Positions 16,590 through 25,627 of a stretch of DNA of 64,000 bases are shown here, one piece after another. Numbering within the stretch: the first letter of the stretch is position 1; each line of letters starts with the position of its first letter. This DNA is from Mesoflavibacter sp037029465. GTDB lineage: Bacteria > Bacteroidota > Bacteroidia > Flavobacteriales > Flavobacteriaceae. The notes under the pieces are model-generated. The model was not told the DNA's origin. It ran no database searches and saw only the letters and a program-made list of their open reading frames with translations. The stretch spans positions 124,001 through 188,000 of the forward strand of contig NZ_JAYMEM010000009.1 of the NCBI RefSeq assembly GCF_037029465.1, given 5' to 3'. The translations under genes and the position numbers were made by a program.

Positions 16590-18497
16590 ATGAAAAACAA
16601 TCCACTACGCCTAAAATTAGTTGTCTTGCTAATTTTCTGTTTAAAAACTATCGGGACACCTGCTCAAAATAGATTAAACGAAGGATTAAATCAGGAAGGT
16701 ATTTTTCAGGAATATTACCTTTTAAGTAATAAAAAATTAGAAGAGTTTAAAGAACTAAAACGACTTTCATGGTCTGCTTACAGTAAGTTAGTTAACAATA
16801 ACACTATAAGAGTTGATGGAGAGTATTTAGCTTTTAAAAAAAATAAGAAGAATTATGATGAGATTACTTTTATTTTGGGAGGTAGATGGCTTACTACATC
16901 AGGTAAGCTCTATATAGATAAAAATAAATCTTATGGAGAAGGTCTTAAAACACCAAGATACTCAAGTGTAGCTATTAAGCCTACTTCAGATATTCGTTAC
17001 AAAAGTAATGGTCAACTGTTTGCTAGCATAGAAGATATTGAAGGGTTTATTATTAAACCTGAAGGTAATTTATATTATGAAGATGGTAGTGTCCTTTATA
17101 GTGAAGAATTAGACGAGTCTGGTCAATACAACAGCATAACCATTAAAAGACCTAATGGCGAATATGATTTATTATTAAATGCTATAATACCAAAAAGTCC
17201 TGGTTTATCTTTCTATAATTCAATATACCCTTCATACCCATACACTAGCTCTTACTATATTTCACCAATGGCTAAAGAGACCTCTATAATTAATTTTGAA
17301 AATGGTCACAAATATATAGGTTTTTCTACGCTTGGCACTTATGATGCGCGTGGTAAAGGGCTATTTACAGGCTTTATGCCTACACTATTTATGGAGTATG
17401 GTAATGGAGGCGTGTTTTTTTTAGAAAAACCATGGTCAGAAACACCGTACCAATGGGCTTTGGTTGTTGATGGCGAAGTAGAAATGACTATACCCGCAAA
17501 TGAATCTGATAAACCACAAATAGATAGTCTACTTAATAACTTGTCTGTTAAGATGAATTATTATCCTAATTCTGACTTGTTAAACAAAAAAGAAGAAAGC
17601 AAAACTATATATTGGCCTACAATGGATGGTTATCTTCATAGTAAAGACACTACAAATCTTAATGGTTATGGCATCAAATTTCATACAACCGATTCTATTT
17701 TTAAAGGAGATCATTCATATCTAGAAGTAGGCACTTTTAAAGACGGGAAATTACACGGAATGGGTTATAAGGTAAATATAACCAGACTCTATAATGATCA
17801 ATATTCAAGTTACCCAAGAAACCAAGATGAAGATTATCAAGCGTTTGCTGCTAGGGTAAAAGGTGCTGCAGGCGTTTTTGATAACGGCATATTAGTAGAA
17901 GGGCGAGAATTAAATATTGATAATGCAAGAAAAACATATATAAATGGTAATCGATGGAAACATATACCGGTTGAAGGTTTTGCCTACATGGACCTTCACG
18001 AACCACTTAGTCATAAAAAAAGTGTTTATCATGGTGAGATACCTTTTACAGAAGTTTTTACTTACAATTCTTATATCTATATAAGCAAAATTAACCGTCG
18101 AGTAAAAGTTTTAGAAGTAAATACATCAAAAAAAGCCATTAAAGTTATGGGAGACTATAATAAACCTGTATGGATAGATAAAAACTCAGGACCTATATAT
18201 GTTTTTTATTCAACAAAAACATCTACTACCAGCTTTTGCCCCAAAACCATTACTCGAAAAAAGTATAAAGAAATTGATGTAAATAAGTCTATCCCTCGAA
18301 ATACAACAACTGTTAGAAAGGTTGATGGAGCCATAGTTGATTATTATTATATCACTCGCAAAAGCGACCCAATAAAGTACACCGTTAAAGAAACAGTTTT
18401 CGATCGTTATGAGACGGTTACTTGCCCTGTTTGTAATGGTAAAGGAATAATAAATATCCCAGCAAATGTCACTGGTAATAGACAATTAACATTTTAA
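16590..18497 (+). CDS. Large secreted protein of MORN cluster with a single CxxCxGxG motif
   Basis: The 635-residue precursor has a signal sequence (about 1-25, ending IGTPAQN). The body contains scattered MORN-like pieces (YKSNGQLFASIEDIEGF, YLEVGTFKDGKLHGMGY), so it is probably a diverged relative of the preceding gene product. Near the C-terminus (about residue 615) there is one CPVCNGKG, the half-motif of DnaJ-type zinc fingers; the usual four repeats are absent, so it would need a partner or dimer to hold zinc. It lies 132 nt after the MORN gene and 27 nt before the next gene, on the same strand. I do not recognise the family as a whole. Confidence 0.7.
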   Translation: MKNNPLRLKLVVLLIFCLKTIGTPAQNRLNEGLNQEGIFQEYYLLSNKKLEEFKELKRLSWSAYSKLVNNNTIRVDGEYLAFKKNKKNYDEITFILGGRWLTTSGKLYIDKNKSYGEGLKTPRYSSVAIKPTSDIRYKSNGQLFASIEDIEGFIIKPEGNLYYEDGSVLYSEELDESGQYNSITIKRPNGEYDLLLNAIIPKSPGLSFYNSIYPSYPYTSSYYISPMAKETSIINFENGHKYIGFSTLGTYDARGKGLFTGFMPTLFMEYGNGGVFFLEKPWSETPYQWALVVDGEVEMTIPANESDKPQIDSLLNNLSVKMNYYPNSDLLNKKEESKTIYWPTMDGYLHSKDTTNLNGYGIKFHTTDSIFKGDHSYLEVGTFKDGKLHGMGYKVNITRLYNDQYSSYPRNQDEDYQAFAARVKGAAGVFDNGILVEGRELNIDNARKTYINGNRWKHIPVEGFAYMDLHEPLSHKKSVYHGEIPFTEVFTYNSYIYISKINRRVKVLEVNTSKKAIKVMGDYNKPVWIDKNSGPIYVFYSTKTSTTSFCPKTITRKKYKEIDVNKSIPRNTTTVRKVDGAIVDYYYITRKSDPIKYTVKETVFDRYETVTCPVCNGKGIINIPANVTGNRQLTF

Positions 18498-18524
18498 ATT
18501 AATACTCCTAACATACCCATTCTT

Positions 18525-18974
18525 ATGAAAACACTTAAAAATATATTTTACTTGTTTACTTTAATCTTAAGCGTAAATGTTTATTCACAACAAGAAAAAA
18601 CAAATTCACCTTACGATAAACTTTCTAAAGTTAACAAAGGCAATAAATTACTTTCTGCAGAAGCCGAAGCATTTATTGATTCCTTTAACAACAATCAAGA
18701 TAATGTTGCGCAATATGTTACCGAAATGGGGAAATCGTTCAATAAATATAAGGTGCCTTCATATGTACAAAATGAAAAATTATTATACGTTATAAATGAA
18801 CTCTATACTGTTAATCCATATCTGGTTTTTAGAATTTTAATGGTTGCTAATAAGGACGCTATGAATTATGTTTTAAACAATATATCCTCTGATATAAAAA
18901 TGTCAATAGAATTAAATGCAAAGAGACATTTAAATAAACAAAAGCAAATGGATAATGCTAATAAAAACAATTAA
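18525..18974 (+). CDS. Small secreted protein of unknown function
   Basis: The 149-residue precursor carries a signal peptide (about 1-21, ending NVYSQQ). The mature part is mostly polar and helical by eye (KLLSAEAEAFIDSFNNNQ, then YVTEMGKSFNKY), with a Leu-rich stretch PYLVFRILMVANKDAMNYVL and a basic, Asn/Gln-rich tail. No known motif is present. It follows the CxxCxGxG protein by 27 nt and is likely in the same transcript. Confidence 0.65.
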   Translation: MKTLKNIFYLFTLILSVNVYSQQEKTNSPYDKLSKVNKGNKLLSAEAEAFIDSFNNNQDNVAQYVTEMGKSFNKYKVPSYVQNEKLLYVINELYTVNPYLVFRILMVANKDAMNYVLNNISSDIKMSIELNAKRHLNKQKQMDNANKNN

Positions 18975-19038
18975 AATAAATACAAATTACTTTTAATTTA
19001 ATATTCTATACAATTCATAAAACAGAAATCTAAATTAA

Positions 19039-20052
19039 ATGACATCTCAAAATTTATATGAAGTCAAACCGCTATCATTACAAGATAGAAAAAAGCTTAA
19101 GCGTCAATATGTATATATTATAGTATTTGGTGTTTTTGCTGGTGCTATTTTTTTCTTCATTTATAATTTTGTGTTGTCAACAGGTCAAATGGGAAATATT
19201 CCTGTTTTTATTTTTACAGCTTTCGCCCTAATTTTTGCACTATTTATATCTTATTTTTTTTGGAGTACTTATCTTGATTTAAAAAAAGGTATAAAACATT
19301 GCTATACTGGCATTGTCACCGATAAGAGAATAAATAAACACACGTCTTCTTCTGCACGACATAATAGTGGTGGATCTCATAGAAATGGTTCTTCACGTAA
19401 AAATACGCAAACACATTATTACATTACAATAGAGAATAAACAACACAGTGTTAACTATAAACAGTTTTCTCAGGTAAAAATTAATGAAAAAGTTTACCTA
19501 GAAGTTAGTCCTAAAAAAAAGGAAGTTTTAGCATTTAATGTTTTAGAAAAAAATACAGAAACAATAGAGTCGTATAATTCAATAATAAGAAAGCAAAATT
19601 TTGATAATTTAGAAAAATCTCTTCCTATGAGAGAAAAGGACATTGAATTAGTCAAAAAAATATTCTTCAAAAAAATAAGAAAAAACCTAATATATCTAAT
19701 ACCAATTACAGTCTTACTATTTATACTTTGGAAAGGTCTTTTTATATTTCTAATACCATTAATTTTTGCGTTTGTGTACTATTCAATTAAAGTATTAATT
19801 CAAATTAATCAATACGCAAAGTTTAAACGAAATGGGTATTTAAAAACAATAAATAGGGTTGAGGTCATAGATAAGCTAAAGACAACTTCAAACAGACACT
19901 CTACAGCTTTTCAAATAAAAACTAGTAACGGTGTTTTTAATGTGTCAGAGCATATTTACAATCAAGTACAAGCGCCTCAAAACGTACTTTTACACAAAGC
20001 TTCTTTTGTTAATATATTGTACGACGTTAGTATAGATGAATTAAACAATTAA
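19039..20052 (+). CDS. Membrane protein with two tandem TM-TM-beta halves (unknown function)
   Basis: In the 337-residue protein, two hydrophobic segments (about residues 26-47 and 54-77) are followed by a soluble part with a His/Ser/Gly/Arg-rich loop (SSARHNSGGSHRNGSS) and beta-like strands ending NEKVYLEVSPKKKEVL. The pattern repeats: two segments (about 213-230 and 232-252), then TINRVEVIDK and NVLLHKASFVNILYDV. The halves look like an old duplication of a DUF3592-like or NfeD-like unit, which is a structural guess only. It is fifth in the same-strand run of envelope genes. Confidence 0.65.
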   Translation: MTSQNLYEVKPLSLQDRKKLKRQYVYIIVFGVFAGAIFFFIYNFVLSTGQMGNIPVFIFTAFALIFALFISYFFWSTYLDLKKGIKHCYTGIVTDKRINKHTSSSARHNSGGSHRNGSSRKNTQTHYYITIENKQHSVNYKQFSQVKINEKVYLEVSPKKKEVLAFNVLEKNTETIESYNSIIRKQNFDNLEKSLPMREKDIELVKKIFFKKIRKNLIYLIPITVLLFILWKGLFIFLIPLIFAFVYYSIKVLIQINQYAKFKRNGYLKTINRVEVIDKLKTTSNRHSTAFQIKTSNGVFNVSEHIYNQVQAPQNVLLHKASFVNILYDVSIDELNN

Positions 20053-20091
20053 AAAAATCTTTCATAATATTTCAATAAAATATAAAATCAT

Positions 20092-20715
20092 ATGAATAGC
20101 TCTTCTTCTATTTTAGAAAAACCATTAAAATATTATTCTCAATGGGATTTTTTAGTGTTTACATTGCTTACAGCACTATCTGTTTGGAGCGGACAAACGA
20201 CCGTGTTTTATGTGATTTTATTTTTCTGGTGGAATGAATTTATTAGAATAATTATTGATAGAATTTTTTTCAAAAGAAATAAAAACGCTGTACTAGCCAG
20301 CAATAATACAACGTCCATTTTTGGTTCTATTATACAAATGGGAGTTTATTTTATTTTTATTGTTGTCTTTTTTGGGTTTATGGCAAATTGGAATAATGAT
20401 GTGCTCATTTTTACCAATATGAAAGTGCTATTCTTTAGAAATTGGTTTTTTAATATCAATCTTTTATTTGTGGTTGTAGAGCGTATTTTGCTACACATAA
20501 AACAAACACCAGTTAAAGTCAGTTTTGGATCTTTTACACCAAACATGTTGGTGCTTCATGTATCTATTATTTTAGGGGTTATTCTTATGCTTTTTATTGT
20601 GCGTAACTTCCCAGAAACATTTACTCCAACTAATTTACTTGGTTCTGTACTTATTATTTTTCCGTTTTTAATGATAAGAGCTCTTGCTTTATATCTTAGA
20701 ATACGATATAAATAA
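20092..20715 (+). CDS. Multi-pass membrane protein (possibly DUF6498-like)
   Basis: The 207-residue protein has about five hydrophobic segments (near residues 20-45, 80-103, 115-130, 150-168 and 178-200). The aromatic run FFWWNEFIRIIIDRIFF near residue 42 is reminiscent of the DUF6498 group of bacterial membrane proteins, though I cannot confirm this from memory alone. It is the last gene of the cluster, 39 nt behind its neighbour and followed by a strong terminator. No enzymatic motif is seen. Confidence 0.65.
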   Translation: MNSSSSILEKPLKYYSQWDFLVFTLLTALSVWSGQTTVFYVILFFWWNEFIRIIIDRIFFKRNKNAVLASNNTTSIFGSIIQMGVYFIFIVVFFGFMANWNNDVLIFTNMKVLFFRNWFFNINLLFVVVERILLHIKQTPVKVSFGSFTPNMLVLHVSIILGVILMLFIVRNFPETFTPTNLLGSVLIIFPFLMIRALALYLRIRYK

Positions 20716-20752
20716 AAATGAGGCATGATTTAATAAACCATGCCTCATTTTT
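20714..20752. terminator. Terminator ending the MORN cluster
   Basis: A 14-bp perfect stem (AAAAATGAGGCATG / CATGCCTCATTTTT) with an 11-nt loop lies between convergent genes and has A and T tracts on the two sides, so it can work in both directions. Confidence 0.9.
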
Positions 20753-20768
20753 ATAATGTGGATAATTA

Positions 20769-21470
20769 TTAATTAGACTCATTTTGCGCGTCTTGTATCA
20801 TTTTTTCATTAGGTAGAATAGCAATATTAACTCTTCTGTTTTTTGCACGTCCTTCAGCTGTACTGTTATCATGCATTGGTTGGGTTTCTCCAAACCAATT
20901 TGTTGTTAATCTCGTGCTGCTAATTCCATTGCTAGTTAAGTAATTAGTTACTGCATACGCACGGTTTTTAGAAAGTGTCATGTTATAATCTTCAGATCCA
21001 ACACTATCTGTATGACCAACAACTAGTAAGTTAGTATCTGGATATTCTTTAAATACACCTATTAATTTATTAAGTGTTTGTTGTGATGCACTATTAATAT
21101 TGTATTTGTCTGTAGCAAAATAAACACCACTATTTTCGTCAAAAGTAACTACAATTCCGTTGTCAACACGTTCTACCTGTGCTCCTGGTATTTCTTCTTC
21201 AATTTTTTGTGCTTGTTTGTCCATTTTTGCACCAATTAATACACCTGCAGTACCACCTACAACTCCACCAATAACAGCACCAAGTTCTCCATTTCCACCT
21301 TTACCTACATTGTTTCCAATTATAGCTCCTACTACAGCGCCACTTGTAGCACCAATAACGCCACCTTTTTGTTTATTATTTGCGTTTTTTACTGCATTAC
21401 AATTGGTTAAGCCAATACACATCAAAACGGTAAGGCTAAATATTTCTAGTTTATTCATTATATTTTTCAT
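20769..21470 (-). CDS. OmpA-family lipoprotein with glycine-zipper segment
   Basis: The 233-residue precursor has a lipobox IGLTNC with Cys at residue 24; the ATG at 21458 is a possible later start. Residues of about 38-85 are a Gly/Val-rich zipper (GVIGATSGAVVGAIIGNNVG), like those of membrane-inserting stress lipoproteins. Residues of about 105-225 form an OmpA-like peptidoglycan-binding domain with VVGHTDSVGSEDYN and NRAYAVTNYL. The protein most likely links the outer membrane to peptidoglycan. It is the second gene of a two-gene operon, 11 nt behind the lipocalin-like lipoprotein. Confidence 0.9.
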   Translation of the reverse strand: MKNIMNKLEIFSLTVLMCIGLTNCNAVKNANNKQKGGVIGATSGAVVGAIIGNNVGKGGNGELGAVIGGVVGGTAGVLIGAKMDKQAQKIEEEIPGAQVERVDNGIVVTFDENSGVYFATDKYNINSASQQTLNKLIGVFKEYPDTNLLVVGHTDSVGSEDYNMTLSKNRAYAVTNYLTSNGISSTRLTTNWFGETQPMHDNSTAEGRAKNRRVNIAILPNEKMIQDAQNESN

Positions 21471-21481
21471 GGTTGTTAATT

Positions 21482-21952
21482 TTAAAGTTTAGTAAAGTTC
21501 ATAGTAATTACAAATGGTTGTCCGTCTAGTCTAACGGTTTGTTTCCATTGCATGTTAGTGTCAGATAATTGAGAAAGATTAACTCTGTAACCTTGGTTGT
21601 TTTCTGAATTATGTTTCTCGTCAGTTGGTTTTAATAAGAAATCATATAATCCCATTTCTGGACTTACTTCTTGTATGGTAAACACAAAGTTTCTTTCGCC
21701 AGACATACATCCAGTCGAGTTTATTGTATAGACTCCAGTATTGTTATTTGGAATAAATTGCCAAGTACTACCTTCAAAACAAGATTTTGAAGCATCGTTG
21801 AAAAGTGTAACGTTAAAAGTACCTGTTTGGTTGTAAGTAATTGAGTTTAATACCCAATCGCCTTTAATGACTTTTTTAGATTCTCTTACGGTTTTTGGTG
21901 TTCCACAAGAGATAATACTTAAAGTCACTAATAATAAAATTAGTCGTTTCAT
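21482..21952 (-). CDS. Lipocalin-like lipoprotein
   Basis: I start this gene at the Met of MKRLILLLVTLSIISC because that gives a perfect lipoprotein signal with Cys at residue 16; an upstream ATG (22000) would add 16 unlikely residues. The mature part of about 140 residues has the GDWVLNSITYN opening and beta-strand spacing of small bacterial lipocalin-like proteins (GSTWQFIPNNNTGVYTI, then QWKQTVRLDGQPFVITM). Family members carry hydrophobic ligands or act in envelope maintenance. It is followed after 11 nt by the OmpA-family lipoprotein. Confidence 0.8.
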   Translation of the reverse strand: MKRLILLLVTLSIISCGTPKTVRESKKVIKGDWVLNSITYNQTGTFNVTLFNDASKSCFEGSTWQFIPNNNTGVYTINSTGCMSGERNFVFTIQEVSPEMGLYDFLLKPTDEKHNSENNQGYRVNLSQLSDTNMQWKQTVRLDGQPFVITMNFTKL

Positions 21953-22046
21953 AGTAATGGTTTTTGGTTTGTAACTATTATAAATTACGAAAACCATCAC
22001 CTTTTAGACGACTAATTAAGACAAGTTTATCATATGACTAAAACAA

Positions 22047-22077
22047 AACAAACACCTACTTAAGGTAGATGTTTGTT
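22047..22077 (-). terminator. Terminator of metG
   Basis: Two 13-nt arms with one G-U pair on the minus strand (AACAAACATCTAC / GTAGGTGTTTGTT) and a 5-nt loop are followed on that strand by TTGTTTTAG. It lies about 40 nt after the metG stop. Confidence 0.65.
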
Positions 22078-22118
22078 GAGGTTTTTAAGTTTTTAACTGA
22101 AATTATTTTTAACAGTTG

Positions 22119-24176
22119 TTAACTAATCTGTAATCCATTTTTAACCGTGGTATCAGGATTTACAAACACTAATTTGCCTTCTGCTGTTTCGGTCATTAAA
22201 ATCATACCTTCACTTTCTACACCACGTAAAGCTCTTGGTGCTAGGTTAACTAAAACCGTTACTTGTTTACCAACAACTTCTTCTGCAGTAAAACTCTCGG
22301 CAATACCAGAAACAATAGTGCGTACATCAATGCCTGTATCTACTTTTAAAACCAGTAATTTTTTGGCTTTTGGCATTTTTTCAGCTTCAATTATAGTTCC
22401 AACGCGCAAATCTAACTTTGTAAAATCGTCAAAAGTAATAGTGTCTTTTTGTGGTTCTACTTTTTTGTTTGCAGCTTCGTTAGCTTTTTTACTAGCTTCT
22501 AATTTATCTAATTGTGCTTGAATTTCTGAGTCTTCAATTTTATTAAATAGCAATTCGCTTTTACCTATTTTGTGATTAGCTGGTAATAAAACGTCTTTGG
22601 TTGAAATGTCACTCCAAGTTTGCGCTTCGACAAGCTCAGCGTGACAAAGAATGTTTTTCAATTTAGTTGAAGTAAATGGTAAAAATGGTTCTGATAATGT
22701 GGCTAAAGCACTAGCAATTTGTAATGCTACATACATGATGGTTTGTGTACGTGCTTCATCAGTTTTTACTAACTTCCAAGGTTCTTCGTCTGCAAGATAT
22801 TTATTACCAAGTCGTGCTAAATTCATAAGTTCTTGACTTGCTTCTCTAAAACGGTAACGTTCTAAAGAGCTTTCAATAACCGCAGGATAGGCTTTTACAG
22901 CAGCTAACGTCTCTTCATCTATTGCTGTAAATGTTGAAGGCGTTGGCACAATACCATTATAATATTTGTTAGTTAAAACGACAACACGGTTAATAAAGTT
23001 ACCAAAAATAGCAACAAGTTCGTTGTTGTTTCTGGCTTGAAAATCTTTCCATGTAAAATCGTTATCCTTGGTTTCTGGTGCGTTAGCGGTTAAAGTGTAG
23101 CGCAAAACATCTTGTTTACCAGGAAAATCTTTTAGGTATTCTGGTAACCAAACTGCCCAATTTTTTGAGGTTGATAATTTATTGCCTTCTAAATTTAAAA
23201 ATTCGTTAGCAGGTACATTGTCCGGTAAAATGTAGCTACCTTCTGCTTTTAACATAGACGGGAAAATAATACAGTGAAACACAATATTATCTTTACCAAT
23301 AAAGTGAACTAATTTAGTGTCTTGGTCTTTCCAATATGGTTCCCAATCTTTTCCTTCGCGTTCTGCCCATTCTTTAGTAGAAGAGATGTAACCAATTGGC
23401 GCATCAAACCAAACGTAAAGTACTTTCCCTTCACCACCTTCTACAGGAACAGGAATTCCCCAATCTAAATCACGTGTTACTGCACGCGGACGTAAACCAT
23501 CGTCTATCCAAGATTTTACTTGTCCATACACGTTTGGTTTCCAGTCTTTTTTATGACCTTTTAAAATCCATTCGCGTAAAAAGTTTTCGTGTTTATTTAA
23601 TGGTAAAAACCAGTGCTTTGTTTCTTTTAAAGTTGGTGTATTGCCTGTTATTGCAGATTTTGGATTGATTAAATCTGTGGCGTTGTGCGATGTACCGCAT
23701 TTTTCGCATTGATCACCATAACTTTCTTCGTTACCACATTTTGGACAAGTTCCAATCACAAAACGATCGGCTAAAAATTGTTTAGCCTCTTCGTCGTATA
23801 ATTGCTCTGTAACTTCTTCTACAAATTCGTTTTTATCGTATAAGGTTTTGAAAAATTCTGAAGCGGTATCATGATGAATTTTCGCCGATGTACGTGAGTA
23901 ATTATCAAAGCTAATACCAAATTCTTCAAAAGAATCTTTAATAATTTTATGATATCTGTCTACAATTTCTTGTGGTGTAACACCTTCATTTTTTGCTTTT
24001 ATAGTAATTGGTACACCATGCTCGTCACTTCCGCAGATAAAAGCAACATCGTTACCGGTTAGACGCTTATAACGTGCATAAATATCTGCTGGAACATAAA
24101 CACCAGCTAAATGCCCAATATGAATAGGACCGTTAGTATAAGGTAAAGCAGCAGTAATTGTATATCTTTTTGACAT
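22119..24176 (-). CDS. metG: Methionyl-tRNA synthetase
   Basis: The 685-residue class I synthetase charges tRNA-Met. The HIGH-type signature is in YTNGPIHIGHLAG (near residue 13). The zinc knuckle CPKCGNEESYGDQCEKCG lies near 144-161, and the KMSKS loop is KLSTSKN near 335. The C-terminal domain (about 575-685, TKLDLRVGTIIEAEKMPKAK) is the Trbp111/EMAPII-type tRNA-binding and dimerisation fold. Between the anticodon-binding domain and this end, near residue 510, is CHAELVEAQ. Its DNA (22624-22647) matches a repeat element known from bacterial intergenic regions, so part of the linker appears to come from a repeat insertion. It is divergent from the LD-carboxypeptidase gene. Confidence 0.97.
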   Translation of the reverse strand: MSKRYTITAALPYTNGPIHIGHLAGVYVPADIYARYKRLTGNDVAFICGSDEHGVPITIKAKNEGVTPQEIVDRYHKIIKDSFEEFGISFDNYSRTSAKIHHDTASEFFKTLYDKNEFVEEVTEQLYDEEAKQFLADRFVIGTCPKCGNEESYGDQCEKCGTSHNATDLINPKSAITGNTPTLKETKHWFLPLNKHENFLREWILKGHKKDWKPNVYGQVKSWIDDGLRPRAVTRDLDWGIPVPVEGGEGKVLYVWFDAPIGYISSTKEWAEREGKDWEPYWKDQDTKLVHFIGKDNIVFHCIIFPSMLKAEGSYILPDNVPANEFLNLEGNKLSTSKNWAVWLPEYLKDFPGKQDVLRYTLTANAPETKDNDFTWKDFQARNNNELVAIFGNFINRVVVLTNKYYNGIVPTPSTFTAIDEETLAAVKAYPAVIESSLERYRFREASQELMNLARLGNKYLADEEPWKLVKTDEARTQTIMYVALQIASALATLSEPFLPFTSTKLKNILCHAELVEAQTWSDISTKDVLLPANHKIGKSELLFNKIEDSEIQAQLDKLEASKKANEAANKKVEPQKDTITFDDFTKLDLRVGTIIEAEKMPKAKKLLVLKVDTGIDVRTIVSGIAESFTAEEVVGKQVTVLVNLAPRALRGVESEGMILMTETAEGKLVFVNPDTTVKNGLQIS
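22624..22647. repeat. Short dispersed repeat copy inside metG
   Basis: On the minus strand this reads TTGTCACGCTGAGCTTGTCG followed by AAGC. I recognise it as a form of the widespread 'CACGCTGAGCTTGTCGAAG' repeat that often lies between genes. Here it is read in frame as CHAELVEA. Only one copy is present in this window. Confidence 0.6.
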
Positions 24177-24248
24177 CTTAAAATCTTTTTGAAGCCGTAA
24201 AAATACACATTTTAAGGGCGATTTAGAAAAAAAATGTACATTTACAAT

Positions 24249-25265
24249 ATGTCAAAAAACAGATATACTATAATTATTTTACTGGTTTTTCTTTTTGTAG
24301 GAAATAAAACCTTAATTGCTCAGAATAACCAAAATCAAAAACAAGTTACTAATTTGATACAACCACCATATTTAAAGGCAGGAGATACGGTTGCAATTGT
24401 TGCGCCTTCTGGTATTTTAAAAAACAGAAAAGACGAAGTTGAGCATGCTAAACAACTGCTAAAACGTTGGCAGTTAAATGTGGTTGTAGGTGAGCATGTT
24501 TTTAGTCAAGACAATCATTTTGCAGGCACAGATCAAGAGCGTTGTGAAGACTTACAAAATGCATTAGACAATCCAAACATAAAAGCTATTTGGTGCGCAC
24601 GTGGTGGATACGGTACGGTTAGAATTTTGGATAAATTAGATTACACTAAATTTTTAAAACAGCCAAAATGGATTATTGGATATAGTGATATTACGGCGTT
24701 ACACAATCAAATACATAATTTAGGCGTACAAAGTTTACACGCTATGATGTGCGTAAGTTTACCTAAAGATGAAAGTGAAATAGAGCAAACTATTGCTACG
24801 TTTAAAAAAGCAATTTTTGGTGAAACTTTAAGTTATACTTTAGAAGGTTCAAATTATAATCAAACCGGTGAAGTTACAGCACCAATTGTTGGTGGAAACT
24901 TAACCATATTACACACTATGTTAGGTAGTAAAACTAGCATTGATACTTCAGGGAAAATATTATTTATAGAAGAAATTGGCGAGTACAAATACCACATAGA
25001 TCGTATGTTACAAAGTCTAAAGCGCGCTGGTTATTTTGATAATTGTAAAGGTGTGATTGTTGGTGATATGACCAGGCTAAGAAAAAACACAACCCTTTGG
25101 GGAACATCAATAGAACAGCTTATTTTAGATGCACTTGGCGATTATGATTTCCCAATTGCGTTTAATATGCCAGCAGGACACGAAGATGATAATAGAGCTT
25201 TAATTTTAGGTAGAAAAGCAACTTTAAAAGTTGAAAAAGCAAAATCTACACTTGTATTTGAATAG
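24249..25265 (+). CDS. LD-carboxypeptidase (peptidase family S66)
   Basis: With the ATG at 24249 the protein has 338 residues and a standard signal peptide (MSKNRYTIIILLVFLFVGNK..LIAQ); an ATG 15 nt upstream is possible. The enzyme trims tetrapeptide stems of peptidoglycan during recycling. Family features seen are VAIVAPSG near the mature N-terminus, WCARGGYGTVRILD, the nucleophile-serine segment IGYSDITALH, the IEEIGEYKYHIDRML segment (Glu), and the His of MPAGHEDDN. The signal peptide suggests a periplasmic location. It is followed after 2 nt by yraN. Confidence 0.92.
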   Translation: MSKNRYTIIILLVFLFVGNKTLIAQNNQNQKQVTNLIQPPYLKAGDTVAIVAPSGILKNRKDEVEHAKQLLKRWQLNVVVGEHVFSQDNHFAGTDQERCEDLQNALDNPNIKAIWCARGGYGTVRILDKLDYTKFLKQPKWIIGYSDITALHNQIHNLGVQSLHAMMCVSLPKDESEIEQTIATFKKAIFGETLSYTLEGSNYNQTGEVTAPIVGGNLTILHTMLGSKTSIDTSGKILFIEEIGEYKYHIDRMLQSLKRAGYFDNCKGVIVGDMTRLRKNTTLWGTSIEQLILDALGDYDFPIAFNMPAGHEDDNRALILGRKATLKVEKAKSTLVFE

Positions 25266-25267
25266 TC

Positions 25268-25627
25268 ATGGCTAGTCACAATGAGCTTGGTAAAAAAGGG
25301 GAACAACTTGCAGTCGATTTTTTAGTTGAAAATGGCTACGATATAGTTGAAAGAAACTACCGTTTTAATAAGGCTGAAGTCGATATTATTGCTCAAAAAA
25401 AAGACATTTTAGCCATCATTGAAGTTAAAACAAGATCTACAGCAGATTTTGGAAATCCGCAAGATTTTGTAAAACCAAAACAAATAAAAAATCTAGTAAA
25501 AGCAGTTGATGAATATGTGACTGTAAACGGTTTAGATGTCGAAGTAAGATTTGATATTATAGCTATTGTAAAAGAAAAAAAGGAATTTAAAATTGAGCAT
25601 TTAGAAGATGCTTTTTACTTTTTTTAA
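25268..25627 (+). CDS. YraN/UPF0102 family putative endonuclease
   Basis: The 119-residue protein has the size and pattern of the YraN family. The N-terminal GKKGEQLAVDFLVENGYDIVERNYR is typical, and a PD-(D/E)xK-like core follows with AEVDIIA and IIEVKTRS, giving the Asp, Glu and Lys of a nuclease active site. The biological substrate is not settled for the family. It lies 2 nt behind the LD-carboxypeptidase gene and overlaps the convergent DUF2200 gene by 4 nt. Confidence 0.9.
   Translation: MASHNELGKKGEQLAVDFLVENGYDIVERNYRFNKAEVDIIAQKKDILAIIEVKTRSTADFGNPQDFVKPKQIKNLVKAVDEYVTVNGLDVEVRFDIIAIVKEKKEFKIEHLEDAFYFF

Noticed and set aside
16645..16660. CTATCGGGAC-type fragments (also near 48488 and 49830) as copies of a palindromic repeat
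   Set aside because: Only short partial matches are present, without a full palindrome, so chance cannot be excluded.
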